From Tepidiphilus olei (lineage in GTDB: Bacteria > Pseudomonadota > Gammaproteobacteria > Burkholderiales > Rhodocyclaceae): DNA of 64,000 bases. The notes beneath the pieces are model-generated. The model was not told where the DNA came from, made no database searches, and saw only the letters and a program-made list of their open reading frames with translations. The position numbers were made by a program, and so were the translations under genes. The DNA lies in assembly GCF_006980705.1 (NCBI RefSeq), contig NZ_SBHO01000002.1, forward strand, positions 1 through 64,000, given 5' to 3'. Positions 33,926 to 47,015 of this stretch are shown here, piece by piece (within the stretch, counting starts at the first letter, position 1; each line of letters opens with the position of its first letter).

Positions 33926-35781
33926 TTTTCCTTTCCAGCGGCAACGGAAAAATGATAGTCAAATATTTGGCGCATCAGCGGCGCCGCCGTCCTGCCTCCC
34001 GGCCCTCCGTTCTCCACGATGATCGCGGCGACGATGCGCGGCTCTTCGGCCGGGGCGAAGGCGATGAACCACGAATGATCGAGTAGATCTTCGTCCGTGG
34101 CGTCGGGGTCGTACCTGCGCCCCTGCAGGGAGAATACCTGTGCCGTTCCCGTTTTCCCTCCCAGGGAATAGGCTGCGCCGGCAAACGCACGCGCCGAGGT
34201 GCCGATGCGTGCGCCATCGACCATTGCCCGCAGCACGGCATCGACGTGCGCGGGATCGAGCTTGACGAAACCGGTCACTTCACCGGCGACGGGAACACGC
34301 TCCCCCGTGAGTGGATCGATCGAAGCCGCCAGCACGTGCGGCTTGCGTATCACGCCGCCATTGACGAGGATGCTCAAGGCGTGGGCCATCTTCAAGGGCG
34401 TGTAGGCATTGTACCCCTGGCCGATCGCGGTAGAAAGCGTTTCGCCACCAAACCACAGCTGCTGATTCGCTTGGTTGAATCGCTGCCTTTTCCACTCGCG
34501 CGAGGGCAGCACGCCTGCCGCCTCTCCCGGCAGGTCGATTCCGGTACGTCGCCCGAACCCTAGCTGCTCCATGAAAGCACTGATGGCATCGATCCCCAGC
34601 TCGTTGCCCAGCGAGTAGAAATACACGTTGCAAGAGAAAGCCAGAGCCCGGTGCAAATCGACGCCACTTTGACAATTCCGCTTGCGGTCGTACAGTCTCA
34701 CGCCGGAGTACTCGAACATCCCTTGCCGATCGAAGCGCTGGCCCGGTTGCCGACTCCCCGAGGCCAGGCCCAGCATCGCCATGAAGGGCTTGAAGGTCGA
34801 ACCAGGCGGGTAGGTACCGCGTAGCGCGCGATTGAACAAGGGTTTATCATCGCTCAGCGCGAGCCGCTCCCAGTCGGCCTGCGTCAAGCCACCGAGAAAC
34901 AGGTTCGGGTCGAAAGACGGTGAAGAGACCATGGCGATCACGCCTCCGTCACGCGGATCGAGCGCGACGAAAGCCCCGCGCCGCCCGGCAAACGCCTCGA
35001 GCACGAAACGCTGCAGTCGCGCGTCGATCGTCAGCACCAGATCCCGGCCCCGCACCGCTTCCTGCCGCCCGAGCAAACGCACCGCCCGGCCCGCCGCATT
35101 CACTTCCAACAATTCCCAACCCGGGATACCATGAAGCAGCCGTTCGTACTGCGCCTCCACCCCTTCTTTCCCGATGCTCTCGGTACCCCGATAGATCCCC
35201 GTCAGCCCCTCGGCCTCGAGTCGCTCCTGTTCCTGCGCGTTGATCCGCCCGAGATAGCCAACCACGTGTGCCGTCACCTCCGCCTGCGGATACTCCCGAA
35301 TGAGTCTGGCCTGCACTTCGACTCCGGGGAAGGCAAACTTCTTCGCGACGAAGCGCGCCACCTCCTCGTCGGAGAGATGCTGACGGATCACGACACTGCC
35401 CAGACCGCGCTGATCACGCATCTGACGCAGGAAGCGCTTGTGGTCACTCTCCTCGATGCGCACCACCTCGGAGAGACGCGCGATCGTCCCTTCGACATCC
35501 TTCACCTGGGCCGGATCGAGTTCCAGGGTGTAGGTGCGCACGTTACGCGCGAGGGCTTCGCCGCGCACGTCGAAAATCTGCCCGCGATGCGGCGCAATCG
35601 GCACGAAAGCCTGGCGATTGTCGTCAGCCAGGGTACGAAATCGCTCGTGCTCACCGATCTGCAGCTGGTACATGCGTCCGAGCAGCAGACCGAAACCGAC
35701 CAGCATGACGACCACCAGCACCCACAGCCGACGGTGCGTACGCGCGATTTCCGATCCCTCCCCCAACGCGCTCTTGGGCAT
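33922..35781 (-). CDS. mrdA: Penicillin-binding protein 2 (MrdA)
   Basis: The 619-aa class B PBP has a single N-terminal membrane helix (residues about 18-38) and a pedestal domain (RGQIFDVRGEALARNVRTY). The transpeptidase domain carries GSTFKPF (active Ser), SCN (FSCNVYFYSLG) and KTGTAQ. It crosslinks sidewall peptidoglycan with RodA. ATG 35781 is chosen. The frame continues 23 codons upstream into mreD, but those codons read as an Arg/Pro-rich shadow. It is followed by rodA with a 4-bp overlap. Confidence 0.95.
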   Translation of the reverse strand: MPKSALGEGSEIARTHRRLWVLVVVMLVGFGLLLGRMYQLQIGEHERFRTLADDNRQAFVPIAPHRGQIFDVRGEALARNVRTYTLELDPAQVKDVEGTIARLSEVVRIEESDHKRFLRQMRDQRGLGSVVIRQHLSDEEVARFVAKKFAFPGVEVQARLIREYPQAEVTAHVVGYLGRINAQEQERLEAEGLTGIYRGTESIGKEGVEAQYERLLHGIPGWELLEVNAAGRAVRLLGRQEAVRGRDLVLTIDARLQRFVLEAFAGRRGAFVALDPRDGGVIAMVSSPSFDPNLFLGGLTQADWERLALSDDKPLFNRALRGTYPPGSTFKPFMAMLGLASGSRQPGQRFDRQGMFEYSGVRLYDRKRNCQSGVDLHRALAFSCNVYFYSLGNELGIDAISAFMEQLGFGRRTGIDLPGEAAGVLPSREWKRQRFNQANQQLWFGGETLSTAIGQGYNAYTPLKMAHALSILVNGGVIRKPHVLAASIDPLTGERVPVAGEVTGFVKLDPAHVDAVLRAMVDGARIGTSARAFAGAAYSLGGKTGTAQVFSLQGRRYDPDATDEDLLDHSWFIAFAPAEEPRIVAAIIVENGGPGGRTAAPLMRQIFDYHFSVAAGKEK

Positions 35782-35788
35782 ACGCACC

Positions 35789-36313
35789 TCAGGACAAAGA
35801 CGCGGACCCGCCGGCACGCGCAGCGCGCCACTGCGGCCACAGCAGCCCATGGCTCAAGATCGGCCACAAGAGGACGAGGGTCACGGCGGATCCGAAATAT
35901 CCCCACCCGGGCCAATCTCCGCCCGCAACCAGACGTACCGCGGCCTGCAAGGCCAGCGCCAACGACCACAACGGCAACAACAGCAAGGCCTGCCCCCAAG
36001 CACCAAACCACAGGATGCGTGCGGCACGGCGCTGGGCCAGATAAACCACCCACACGAAAGCGAGCGCCTCCTGCCCCAAGGCCGCGCCTCGCCCGACGTC
36101 GAGCATCACGCCCAAGGTGAACGCCGCGCCCACGCCCACCCGCTGCGGATCGCGCAATGCCCAGAACGTAAGCACCGCCATGGTCATCTCGGGCCAAAAC
36201 CCGCCTCCCCCCTTGGGAATGAGATCCCAGAAGAAGGCGAGTGCCAGCGTGCTCAGAATGAAGCGCAGCCGCGGCGGCTGCAGTACGCGGGTCGTACGGG
36301 ACGATTCGTGCAT
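35789..36313 (-). CDS. mreD: Rod shape-determining protein MreD
   Basis: The 174-aa membrane protein has five or six helices. The N-terminal region reads LRFILSTLALAFFWDLIPKG, and VGVGAAFTLGVMLDVGRGAALGQEALAF is the MreD signature. MreD belongs to the MreBCD/RodA/PBP2 elongasome, and its exact biochemical role is not settled. ATG 36313 overlaps the mreC stop. The gene ends 7 bp before mrdA. Confidence 0.9.
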   Translation of the reverse strand: MHESSRTTRVLQPPRLRFILSTLALAFFWDLIPKGGGGFWPEMTMAVLTFWALRDPQRVGVGAAFTLGVMLDVGRGAALGQEALAFVWVVYLAQRRAARILWFGAWGQALLLLPLWSLALALQAAVRLVAGGDWPGWGYFGSAVTLVLLWPILSHGLLWPQWRAARAGGSASLS

Positions 36314-37179
36314 CAAGACCCCTCCCCTGGCTCCCCTTTGGGCGGGATCCGCTCGACCACCAGCAAATGCCGGCGGCGTTCCCCGAACGACGTCGGCCGA
36401 CAAACGATGCGCAAAAAGACTCCTCCGGCGTCTACCGACACCACCTGAGCCACGGGAATTCCCGGGGGAAACACGCCATCGAGGCCGGAGGTGACGAGCA
36501 CGTCGTCGGTGCGGACGTCGGCCTCGACCAACAGATGACGCAATTCGAGATAACCGTCGCCCAGGCCATAGACCACGCCACGTACCCCGTTGCGCTGTAC
36601 CATCACGGGGATTGCATGATCGCGCTGCGTGATCAGCGTCACCTCCGACACCAGCGGCTGGGTACGCGTCACCTGACCGACGAGACCCTCGGCATCGACC
36701 ACCGCCAATCCCGGCCGTACGCCGGCGTTCGCCCCGCGATCGACGACGATGCGCCGACTGAAGGGATCGGGCGCGTCGTACAAGACCTCGACTCCGATCC
36801 GACGCAATTCGAAGCGCCTGGCCATGCCCAGGAGGCGCCGCAACTCGGTGTTCTCCGCCTCCAGAGCCGCCAGGGTCGCCGCTCGCAGACGGTCTTCCAT
36901 TTCGATGCGTCGCAGGCGTGCATTCTCCGCTTGTACCTCGGCGAGGGTGGCGAAATAGATCGACCCATCGACCACGAGCTTCACCGGCCAGTGCGCCGCC
37001 TCCTGTACGGGGCGCAACACCACAGAGATCGCGTCGCGCACCACGTCCAATGCGCCGAAACGCAGGTCGAGCACCAGCAGCGACACGGCAGCCAGCGTCG
37101 CCAACCCCAAGCGCTGCCCGGGCGACATCGTCCGATGAAAGCGCGGGACGTTGGGCGAATCGCCGAGCGGGGAATTCAT
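36313..37179 (-). CDS. mreC: Rod shape-determining protein MreC
   Basis: The 288-aa protein has one N-terminal transmembrane helix (about 24-42), a periplasmic coiled coil (about 85-120, QAENARLRRIEMEDRLRAA) and two beta-barrel domains. It has conserved GVRPGLAVVDAEGLVGQV and VLVTSGLDGVFPPGIPVAQV. MreC is a periplasmic scaffold that activates PBP2. ATG 37179 is chosen, since upstream codons are Arg/Ser-rich and unlike MreC. It is 22 bp after mreB. Confidence 0.93.
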   Translation of the reverse strand: MNSPLGDSPNVPRFHRTMSPGQRLGLATLAAVSLLVLDLRFGALDVVRDAISVVLRPVQEAAHWPVKLVVDGSIYFATLAEVQAENARLRRIEMEDRLRAATLAALEAENTELRRLLGMARRFELRRIGVEVLYDAPDPFSRRIVVDRGANAGVRPGLAVVDAEGLVGQVTRTQPLVSEVTLITQRDHAIPVMVQRNGVRGVVYGLGDGYLELRHLLVEADVRTDDVLVTSGLDGVFPPGIPVAQVVSVDAGGVFLRIVCRPTSFGERRRHLLVVERIPPKGEPGEGS

Positions 37180-37201
37180 CGCGCTCCCCCGGTGCGTGGG
37201 G

Positions 37202-38574
<1,373 letters not shown>

Positions 38575-38856
38575 ATGCCCGCCATCGATCTCGACCGCAT
38601 CGCCGAGCTCGCCCGCATCGAATTGACTCCCGACAGCGCCGCGGCGTTCCGCGCCGACCTCGAACGGGTCCTCGCCCTCGTGGATCGGCTACAAGCCGTC
38701 GACGCCACCGGGGTGGCCCCCATGAGCCATCCGCTCGATTTGCCCCAGCGCCTGCGCGAGGACATCGTCACCGAATCGGATCAGCGCGACGCCCTGCTCG
38801 CCCTCGCGCCCGCGGCCGAAAACGGCCTTTATCTCGTACCCAAGGTGATCGAATGA
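38575..38856 (+). CDS. gatC: Asp-tRNA(Asn)/Glu-tRNA(Gln) amidotransferase subunit GatC
   Basis: The 93-aa subunit matches Gat[45 protein letters not shown] and [20 protein letters not shown]. It bridges GatA and GatB in the complex that converts mis-acylated Glu-tRNA(Gln) or Asp-tRNA(Asn) to the amide. ATG 38575 gives the normal N-terminus. The stop overlaps the gatA start (ATGA). Confidence 0.94.
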   Translation: MPAIDLDRIAELARIELTPDSAAAFRADLERVLALVDRLQAVDATGVAPMSHPLDLPQRLREDIVTESDQRDALLALAPAAENGLYLVPKVIE

Positions 38857-40331
38857 GCGCAGAACCGCTCCTCACCTCCTCTCTGCGCGAGCTCGCTGCC
38901 GCCCTCGCCGAGAGGCGCATCCGCGCCGAAGCCTTGGCCGAGGCGGCGCTCGAACGCGCACAAAGTCTACAGGAACGGCTCAACGCCTTCATCACCCTCA
39001 CCCCCGAGTCGGCGCTCGCGGCCGCGCGTGCCGCCGACGAGCGACGCCGCGCCGGAAACGTCTCGTTACTCTCTGGTATCCCGCTCGCGCACAAAGACCT
39101 CTTCTGCACCCGGGGCGTGCGCACCACCGCCGCCTCGCGCATGCTCGCCGAGTTCGCCCCCCCTTACGACGCCTTCGTGGTCGAACGGCTGGCCGATGCC
39201 GGAGCCGTGAGCATCGGCAAGACCAACCTCGACGAATTCGCCATGGGCTCGGCGAACGAACACTCCCACTTCGGCCCCTGCCGCAATCCCTGGGATACGA
39301 GCCGCATCGCCGGCGGCTCCTCGGGCGGCTCAGCCGCGGCCGTGGCCGCCGGTATCGTGCCCGTGGCCACCGGCACCGACACTGGCGGCAGCGTGCGCCA
39401 GCCGGCCGCCATGTGCGGCGTCACCGGCATCAAGCCGAGCTACGGGCGGGTGAGCCGCTACGGCATCATCGCCTACGCCTCCTCGCTCGATCAGGCCGGC
39501 GTGATCGCGCGCAGCGCCGAAGACTGCGCGCTCGCCCTCACGGCCATCGAAGGCTTCGATCCGCGCGACTCCACTTCGCTGGATCGGCCGGTCGAAGACC
39601 ATGCCGCGGCGCTCGCCGCCGCCGACGGGCGACTCGACGGGCTGCGCCTGGGTCTGCCGCGCGAATTCTTCGCCGTCGAGGGGATCGACGCCGACGTGCG
39701 CCGTGCCGTCGAATCGGCCGCCCGCATTTACGAATCCCTGGGCGCGCGCCTGGTCGACGTGTCCCTGCCGCGCGCCGAACTCGCCATTCCCGCCTACTAC
39801 GTCATCGCCCCGGCGGAAGCCTCGAGCAACCTCGCCCGCTACGACGGCGTGCGCTACGGCTACCGCGCTCCCGACTATGCCGACCTCGACGACATGTACC
39901 GCAAGACGCGCGCCCAAGGATTCGGCGACGAAGTCAAGCGCCGCATCCTCGTCGGCACCTACGTGCTCTCGCACGGCTACTACGACGCCTACTACCTGCA
40001 GGCGCAAAAACTGCGTCGTCTGATCGCCGAAGACTACCGCCAAGCCTTCGACTCCTGCGACCTCATCCTCGCCCCGACCGCGCCCACCACCGCCTGGCGC
40101 CTGGGTGAGAAGGGCCAGGATCCGGTGCAGGAATACCTGCAGGACATCTATACCATCGGGGCCAACCTCGCCGGGCTGCCGGCGCTGTCGCACCCCTGCG
40201 GGTTCGACTCGGCTGGGCTGCCCATCGGCTGCCAGCTCATCGGACCCTATCTCGCCGAGACGCGGCTGCTGCTCGCCGCCCACGCCTTCCAGGGCAAAAC
40301 CGATTGGCACCGGCAGCTGCCGCCGCTCTGA
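38853..40331 (+). CDS. gatA: Asp-tRNA(Asn)/Glu-tRNA(Gln) amidotransferase subunit GatA
   Basis: The 492-aa amidase-signature protein has the catalytic Lys (LAHKDLFC), the cis-Ser in [17 protein letters not shown] and the nucleophile Ser in [17 protein letters not shown]. It releases ammonia from glutamine for GatB. It is coupled to gatC by a 4-bp overlap and precedes gatB by 14 bp. Long open frames on the opposite strand across this gene are shadows of GC-rich codon use. Confidence 0.96.
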   Translation: MSAEPLLTSSLRELAAALAERRIRAEALAEAALERAQSLQERLNAFITLTPESALAAARAADERRRAGNVSLLSGIPLAHKDLFCTRGVRTTAASRMLAEFAPPYDAFVVERLADAGAVSIGKTNLDEFAMGSANEHSHFGPCRNPWDTSRIAGGSSGGSAAAVAAGIVPVATGTDTGGSVRQPAAMCGVTGIKPSYGRVSRYGIIAYASSLDQAGVIARSAEDCALALTAIEGFDPRDSTSLDRPVEDHAAALAAADGRLDGLRLGLPREFFAVEGIDADVRRAVESAARIYESLGARLVDVSLPRAELAIPAYYVIAPAEASSNLARYDGVRYGYRAPDYADLDDMYRKTRAQGFGDEVKRRILVGTYVLSHGYYDAYYLQAQKLRRLIAEDYRQAFDSCDLILAPTAPTTAWRLGEKGQDPVQEYLQDIYTIGANLAGLPALSHPCGFDSAGLPIGCQLIGPYLAETRLLLAAHAFQGKTDWHRQLPPL

Positions 40332-40345
40332 ACCACGGAACCGCC

Positions 40346-41806
40346 ATGAACCGCACCGACTGGGAAACCGTCATCGGCCTCGAGATCCACGCGCAGCTCA
40401 CCACGCGCAGCAAGATCTTTTCCGGCGCCTCCACCGCCTTCGGCGCCGAACCCAACCGCCAGGCCTGCGCCATCGACGTGGCCTTGCCCGGCACGCTGCC
40501 CGTGCTCAACCGCGGGGCCGTCGAGCGCGCCATCCGCCTGGGGCTGGCGATCGAAGCCGAGATCGCCGAGCGCAGCGTCTTCGCGCGCAAGAACTACTTC
40601 TACCCCGACCTGCCCAAGGGCTACCAGATCAGCCAATACGAGCTGCCAGTGGTGAAAAACGGCGCCATCACCGTGCAGGTGGGCGAGGGCGAAGCCGCCT
40701 ACGAGAAAACCGTGCGCATCACGCGCGCGCACCTCGAAGAAGACGCGGGCAAGAGTCTGCACGAAGACTTCCACGGCATGACGGGGATCGACCTCAACCG
40801 CGCCGGCACGCCGCTGCTCGAGATCGTCTCCGAGCCCGACATGCGCTCGGCCGAAGAGGCGGTGGCCTACGCCCGGGCGCTGCATACCCTGGTGCGCTGG
40901 ATCGGGGTGTGCGACGGCAATATGCAGGAAGGCTCGTTTCGCATCGACGCCAACGTCTCGGTGCGCCCCAAGGGCGAGACACGCCTGGGCACGCGCCGCG
41001 AGATCAAGAATCTCAATTCCTTCCGCTTCCTGCAGCAGGCGATCGACTACGAAGTCCGCTGGCAGATCGAAACGCTCGAAGAAGGCGGCACCGTCCAGCA
41101 GGCCACCGTGCTCTTCGATCCCGAGCGCGGCGAGACCCGCGTCATGCGCACCAAGGAAGACGCGCACGACTACCGCTATTTTCCCGATCCCGACCTTCTA
41201 CCGCTCGTCATCGACCGTGCCTGGATCGAAGAGGTCCGATCGAATCTCCCCGAGCTGCCGCAGGCGCTACGCCGGCGGCTCGTGGAAGCGCACGGCCTCA
41301 CCCCCTACGACGCCAACCTCCTCACGGCGAGCAAAGAACTGGCCGACTACTATCTGGCCGCCGTCGCCGCAGCCGGTCAGGCACTCGCCAAACCCTGCGC
41401 CAACTGGATCCTCGGCGAGCTCGCCGCCAGGCTCAACCGCAGCGGGATAGAGATCGGCGAGAGCCCCGTGCGGCCAACACACATCGCCGCCCTGGTGCAG
41501 CGCGTGCACGACGGCACGATCTCGCATGCCGGAGCCAAGAAGGTGTTCGAGGCGCTATGGACCGGTGAAGGCCAGGACGTCGACGCGATCATCGAGGCAC
41601 AGGGTCTCGAGCAGGTGAGCGACGAGAGCGCCCTGGAATCCCTGGTGGATGCAGCGATCGCCGCCAATCCGAAGTCGGTGGAGGAATTCCGCGCTGGCAA
41701 GGAGAAGGCCTTGAACGCCCTCGTCGGCCAGGTGATGAAAGCCTCGCGCGGAGCGGCCAATCCGCAACGCGTGACCGAACTGCTGCGGCGCAAGCTCACC
41801 GGCTGA
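40346..41806 (+). CDS. gatB: Asp-tRNA(Asn)/Glu-tRNA(Gln) amidotransferase subunit GatB
   Basis: The 486-aa protein matches Gat[59 protein letters not shown] and the C-terminal YqeY-like tail domain (DEFRAG-type [20 protein letters not shown]). It phosphorylates the mis-charged tRNA and receives ammonia from GatA. ATG 40346 sits 15 bp after the gatA stop and gives the expected N-terminus. Confidence 0.96.
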   Translation: MNRTDWETVIGLEIHAQLTTRSKIFSGASTAFGAEPNRQACAIDVALPGTLPVLNRGAVERAIRLGLAIEAEIAERSVFARKNYFYPDLPKGYQISQYELPVVKNGAITVQVGEGEAAYEKTVRITRAHLEEDAGKSLHEDFHGMTGIDLNRAGTPLLEIVSEPDMRSAEEAVAYARALHTLVRWIGVCDGNMQEGSFRIDANVSVRPKGETRLGTRREIKNLNSFRFLQQAIDYEVRWQIETLEEGGTVQQATVLFDPERGETRVMRTKEDAHDYRYFPDPDLLPLVIDRAWIEEVRSNLPELPQALRRRLVEAHGLTPYDANLLTASKELADYYLAAVAAAGQALAKPCANWILGELAARLNRSGIEIGESPVRPTHIAALVQRVHDGTISHAGAKKVFEALWTGEGQDVDAIIEAQGLEQVSDESALESLVDAAIAANPKSVEEFRAGKEKALNALVGQVMKASRGAANPQRVTELLRRKLTG

Positions 41807-43405
41807 GGATTTCTTTCCCGCGCGCGAACCCGAAAAACCATCCGGGTAATCGGCTAAAATGCCCTCTCCGTCGGTATCGTAGAGAGACCAGCCATGCAGG
41901 ATACGATCGAAGCCATCGATGAGCGCTTGCGACACCTGCTCGCCGTCTCTCCCGACCCGGCCCCGCCCGCCGCCGAATTCGAACTGTTGGCCGACAGCCT
42001 TCTAGACTACGAATTTTCTACCTTGAGCCAGCTCGTCGACCGTGCCGATCTACTGCGCACGGCGCTGCATCGCGTCGGCTGGCCGCGCCGCGCTCCCCCG
42101 GTGCGCGAATCCCCCTACCTGAAAGTGTGGGGCAAACTGATCAAGATCTACACCAAGGCAACGAAACACCCTGCCGCCACTCCCTCCTCGCCCTACAGCG
42201 CCCACGTCCACGAACGGCAGATCTGGTGTCTGCTGCGCATGATGATCATCTTCTGGTTCGAACTCACCCGCATACCCGATACGCTCTGGGGTGGATTGCA
42301 CCAAGCATTCCTGCGAGCCGAGCGAGCCAACGTCGCCAATCGGCGCATCGACGATGGTCTCTTCGGCACGCCCGCTCGCCTCAGCTGCCGCGAAGTGCAC
42401 CACGCGGCCGCGCTCATTCACCTCGCCAACCCCAATGCACTTCCCATGTCGATGCTACCGCGGGTCGTGACGTTCGCCCTCGAGTTGGCGCCCTACGCCC
42501 AATTCGTCCCGCCCGAGTGGCTCGATCGGGTCGACGATCGCTACGGAATCGATCTCGCCGGCAATTCCCCTCCCATTCCCGCGCTGGCGCTCGCCGACGC
42601 CAAGATTTTGCGCCTCTATGATGCCGGCGCGCTGATTCCCAAGGTTTATGAACGTCTCGCCCAACCCGGCCTGCCGACCGATGAGCGCCTGCTGCTCGAG
42701 ACGCTGTCACAACGCTGGACGGGGGAGCCCCCCAAACGGCAGGAGCCTCGTGCACCGAGCAGCGAAGGACTACACGTGGTCACTGACTGGCCAGCGATCT
42801 ATTTCTATTTCACGGGACGCCCCTTCGACCCCCCCACCGCCGTATCGGTTCGCCGCACTTTCGAGGAAGCGCAACGCATCCAGCTCTTCGGCGGCACCAT
42901 CAGCGAGGTCGACCTCGCCGAGCGCGAGCGCGAAAAAAATGAACTCCTCTATTCCCCCCACCTCAGCCAGTGGGACGCGATGGACCGCAGCCCAAGGGGA
43001 TGGCGCATCCGCCGCAGCGGCGCACGCAGCGAGCTCACCCGCTGGCCACCGGGACGACTGCTTCTCGTGCGCAAGAGCCCCAAAGTCTACGGCGGCATGC
43101 TCGCCCGTGTGCGCTGGCGCCAGGCCACGTTCGACGGCGAAATCCATCTCGGGCTCGAACAGATCCCCGGCATTGCCCGCCCCACGGCCGTACAGCACTT
43201 CCCCGTGGTGGGCGCTCCGCCCAGCCCCTGGCACCCTGCTTTCTGGTTCCCCGACACGGCCCGCGGTGACGAAGGCACGCACCGCCTGCTCGCCCCGCTC
43301 GAGATCGGCACCGAAGCCAAGCTGCTCAACCTGTGGGTCGAACACAAGACGCGCGGCGCCCGCGTCAAGGAAGTCCTCGAAAAAGGCGAGGACTATATCC
43401 TCCTT

Positions 43406-44754
<1,349 letters not shown>

Positions 44755-44758
<4 letters not shown>

Positions 44759-45456
44759 GCTTCCTGCGCCATCTGCACCGAGAATCGATATCCTGCTCCG
44801 CGCACCGTCTGGATCAGACCCGCGAGACCATGAGGTTCGAGCGCTGCACGCAGGCGGCGCACGTGCACATCCACCGTGCGCTCCTCGACGAAGACGTGAT
44901 CCCCCCAGACGCGATCGAGCAGCTGAGAGCGGCTATGCACCCGTTCCGGATGGGTCATGAGAAAATGCAGCAAGCGAAATTCGGTCGGGCCCAGCGCCAC
45001 GACCCGACCTTGCACCAGCACCCGCCGCGCCGCCGGATCGAGTTTCAATCCGCCCGCTTCGAGCACCTCCTCGCCCACCTCCGGCCGGCGGCGCCGCAGC
45101 ACCGCCCGGATACGCGCCACCAGCTCGCGGGGCGAAAAAGGCTTGGTCACGTAGTCGTCCGCCCCGGCCTCCAGCCCGAGCACCTTATCCACTTCTGCCC
45201 CACGCGCCGTGAGCAGGATGAGCGGCAGAGCCCGGGTCCGCTCCTCTCGCCGCAAACGCCGCACCAGTTCGATGCCCGACAGCCCCGGCAGCATCCAATC
45301 GATGAGCATCAAATCCGGCAAGGCTTCGCCGATCAAGCGCAATGCACTTTCCGCGTCGGCCGCGCGCAGCACGTGAAATCCCGCTTGCTCCAGATTCACC
45401 GCGATCAATTCCAGGATCGCCGGCTCGTCCTCGACCACCAGCACGTTGGCCCCCAT
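44755..45456 (-). CDS. phoB: Phosphate regulon response regulator PhoB
   Basis: The 233-aa OmpR-family regulator has a receiver domain with phospho-acceptor Asp in LMLIDWMLPG, LLTARG and YVTKPFSPREL. The C-terminal winged helix has RRVLVQGRVVALGPTEFRLL and RTVDVHVRRLR. Phosphorylated PhoB activates genes for phosphate scavenging through PHO boxes. One such box lies at 45503-45520, 47 bp before its start. The frame upstream of ATG 45456 crosses that regulatory region and is not coding. Confidence 0.93.
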
Positions 45457-45502
45457 GCTCCCTCCGCTTGCCTGAAGAACGTTGCCGTTATATCGCGAAA
45501 TG

Positions 45503-45520
45503 GTGACGTTTTCGTGACAA
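45503..45520 (-). promoter_or_regulatory. PHO box upstream of phoBR
   Basis: On the minus strand TTGTCAC and ACGTCAC are separated by GAAA, two 7-bp direct repeats at an 11-bp period as in the E. coli PHO consensus CTGTCAT-N4-CTGTCAT. A -10-like GATATA/TATAAC follows about 8-10 bp downstream (45487-45494). This indicates that phoBR is autoregulated by PhoB. Confidence 0.7.
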
Positions 45521-45728
45521 TTCATTCCTGGAAATGTTCTGGTCCCCTCGTGTCGGATCCCCACTGGACGTTCCCGTGCAACGAGGGAGCATATTAGGCT
45601 CGTGTCGGCCAAAAACGAACGACAAAAACGCGGAATGCGCGGCTCATTACGAGACTGGGGAGCCTCCGGAAACCGGAGCACGTCGCCATGGTAGCGCCGG
45701 GTGCTCCTTCCACGAGAGTAGAGTATAG
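45521..45728. other. Non-coding or decayed sequence upstream of phoB
   Basis: This stretch has no recognisable intact gene. CTCCGG-AAA-CCGGAG at about 45663-45677 forms a short hairpin. It lies beside remnants of fatty-acid or aromatic-acid catabolic genes and is probably decayed DNA. Confidence 0.4.
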
Positions 45729-45830
45729 ATGCAGGCACTGCGTCTCTACTATGGCACGCCGGAATCGGCCGAAGGGATGCATGCGTTCCAGGAGAAGCGC
45801 AAGCCCGATTGCCGCAAATACGTCGAATGA
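45729..45830 (+). pseudogene. Remnant of an enoyl-CoA hydratase/isomerase (crotonase) C-terminus
   Basis: The 33-codon frame reads LRLYYGTPESAEGMHAF and then QEKRKPDCRKYVE before a TGA. This closely matches the extreme C-terminus of crotonase-fold enzymes of the naphthoyl-CoA synthase/BadI/cyclic-dienoyl-CoA hydratase type, where LYY..PES.EG..AF.EKRKP.FRK is conserved. The rest of the gene is absent upstream. It looks like a deletion scar of a ring-cleavage or beta-oxidation gene. Confidence 0.6.
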
Positions 45831-45840
45831 GAGCGTGCCG

Positions 45841-45951
45841 ATGATCCGGGACGAGGAAACCTTGGCTCACCTCTACGAGGGGACGACGCAGCACCAGAGC
45901 CAGCAGCTGGTGATGGCGCGCGCTCCGATGCGGAAGAAACGCTACGGGTGA
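45841..45951 (+). pseudogene. Possible remnant of an acyl-CoA dehydrogenase N-terminus
   Basis: A 36-codon frame begins MIRDEETLAHLYEG, which resembles the first dozen residues of many acyl-CoA dehydrogenases (MIRDxETL...), then loses similarity. It lies 10 bp after the crotonase remnant, as a downstream catabolic gene would. The similarity is short, so the identity is tentative. Confidence 0.25.
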
Positions 45952-46163
45952 GACCGTTCGTGGCGCGACGAGCGCGGAGTACGGACCGAAGCGCCCGGAT
46001 CTCGGCACAGCCGGCCTGGGAGGACGACGAAAGTGGTGCGCCGTTGCGCCACGATGGGGCGAATGATCACTGGCGCCCCGACGCCACTGCTTGAAAAACA
46101 AAGAAAAAATGTTGGTACGCTCTTTGCTTACCCTTGTCCGGTATCCTCGACCGGAGAACTTCC
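45952..46163. other. Non-coding region upstream of the TorF-type porin gene
   Basis: No gene is visible. A run of A-rich sequence (about 46095-46112) lies 50-70 bp before the porin start. No clear -35/-10 pair or operator is seen. Confidence 0.4.
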
Positions 46164-46928
46164 ATGAAATCCTTTGCCCTACCCCTGACGGCTATGTTTT
46201 GCGCACTCCACGTAATTCCTTCCGCCCACGCCGAAGAGTCGCCCCAAAGCCCCTATTCGCTGAGCTTCTCGCTTGGCGCCACCAGCGACTACGTCTTTCG
46301 CGGCGTGTCGCAGACACAAAACGAACCCGCAGTCCAAGGCGGCCTGGAATTCGCTCACGCCAGTGGCATCTACATCGGCTTGTGGGGCTCGAACGTCGCC
46401 TGGGTGAAAGATGGCGGCTACAAAGACGACAACAGTCTCGAAGTCGATCTCTACGGCGGTTTTCGTGGCAATTTCACCGAAGATTTCGGTTACGATGCAG
46501 GGATCATCACCTATTACTATCCTGGCAACAAGATTTCGGGGGCAACCGACCCGGATACGACGGAAGTCTACGCCGGCGTATCGTGGCGGACGATCTCCTT
46601 CAAGTATTCGCATGCGGTCTCCAAACACTTGTTTGGCTGGACGGCCGATGATGGAGGCAAAACGCGCGGCAGCTACTACCTCGATCTTTCCGGCACTTAC
46701 GATTTAGGGAGCGGCTGGAGTGTGCTCGCGCACGTTGGGTACCAAGACATAAAGGACAACGACGAGGCCTCCTACACCGATTGGAAGCTCGGTGTGAGCA
46801 AGGATCTCGGTTTCGGTATCGTGTCATTGGCATATACGGACACCGATGCCAGCAAGTCGGCCTATACGTGGGATGGTGAAAAAGTAGCCGATGCGAGAGT
46901 CATCCTTTCGTTCCAAACGGGCTTTTGA
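46164..46928 (+). CDS. TorF family putative outer-membrane porin (TIGR02001-like)
   Basis: The 254-aa protein has a signal peptide (KSFALPLTAM core, cleavage near AHAEE). The sequence SFSLGATSDYVFRGVSQTQ and YIGLWGSNVAWV is typical of the proteobacterial TorF/conserved-outer-membrane family. About 12 amphipathic strands follow, ending with an aromatic C-terminus (ILSFQTGF). Family members are predicted beta-barrels of unknown solute, some near nitrogen or TMAO genes. The start follows a GGAGAAC site. It is followed 87 bp later by a small unknown gene. Confidence 0.82.
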   Translation: MKSFALPLTAMFCALHVIPSAHAEESPQSPYSLSFSLGATSDYVFRGVSQTQNEPAVQGGLEFAHASGIYIGLWGSNVAWVKDGGYKDDNSLEVDLYGGFRGNFTEDFGYDAGIITYYYPGNKISGATDPDTTEVYAGVSWRTISFKYSHAVSKHLFGWTADDGGKTRGSYYLDLSGTYDLGSGWSVLAHVGYQDIKDNDEASYTDWKLGVSKDLGFGIVSLAYTDTDASKSAYTWDGEKVADARVILSFQTGF

Positions 46929-47015
46929 CCATCGCCCTCCCCCGGCTGGGGTTCGTACCACACCGAAGCGCGGTGGGAGGGAGTTTCGACAAGCCATGCT
47001 GAATCAGGACGGCAC

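Noticed and set aside
45688-45951. 87-codon plus-strand open frame as an intact gene
   Set aside because: Its first part is out of frame with the crotonase remnant and has no motif. Only the last 36 codons resemble an acyl-CoA dehydrogenase start.
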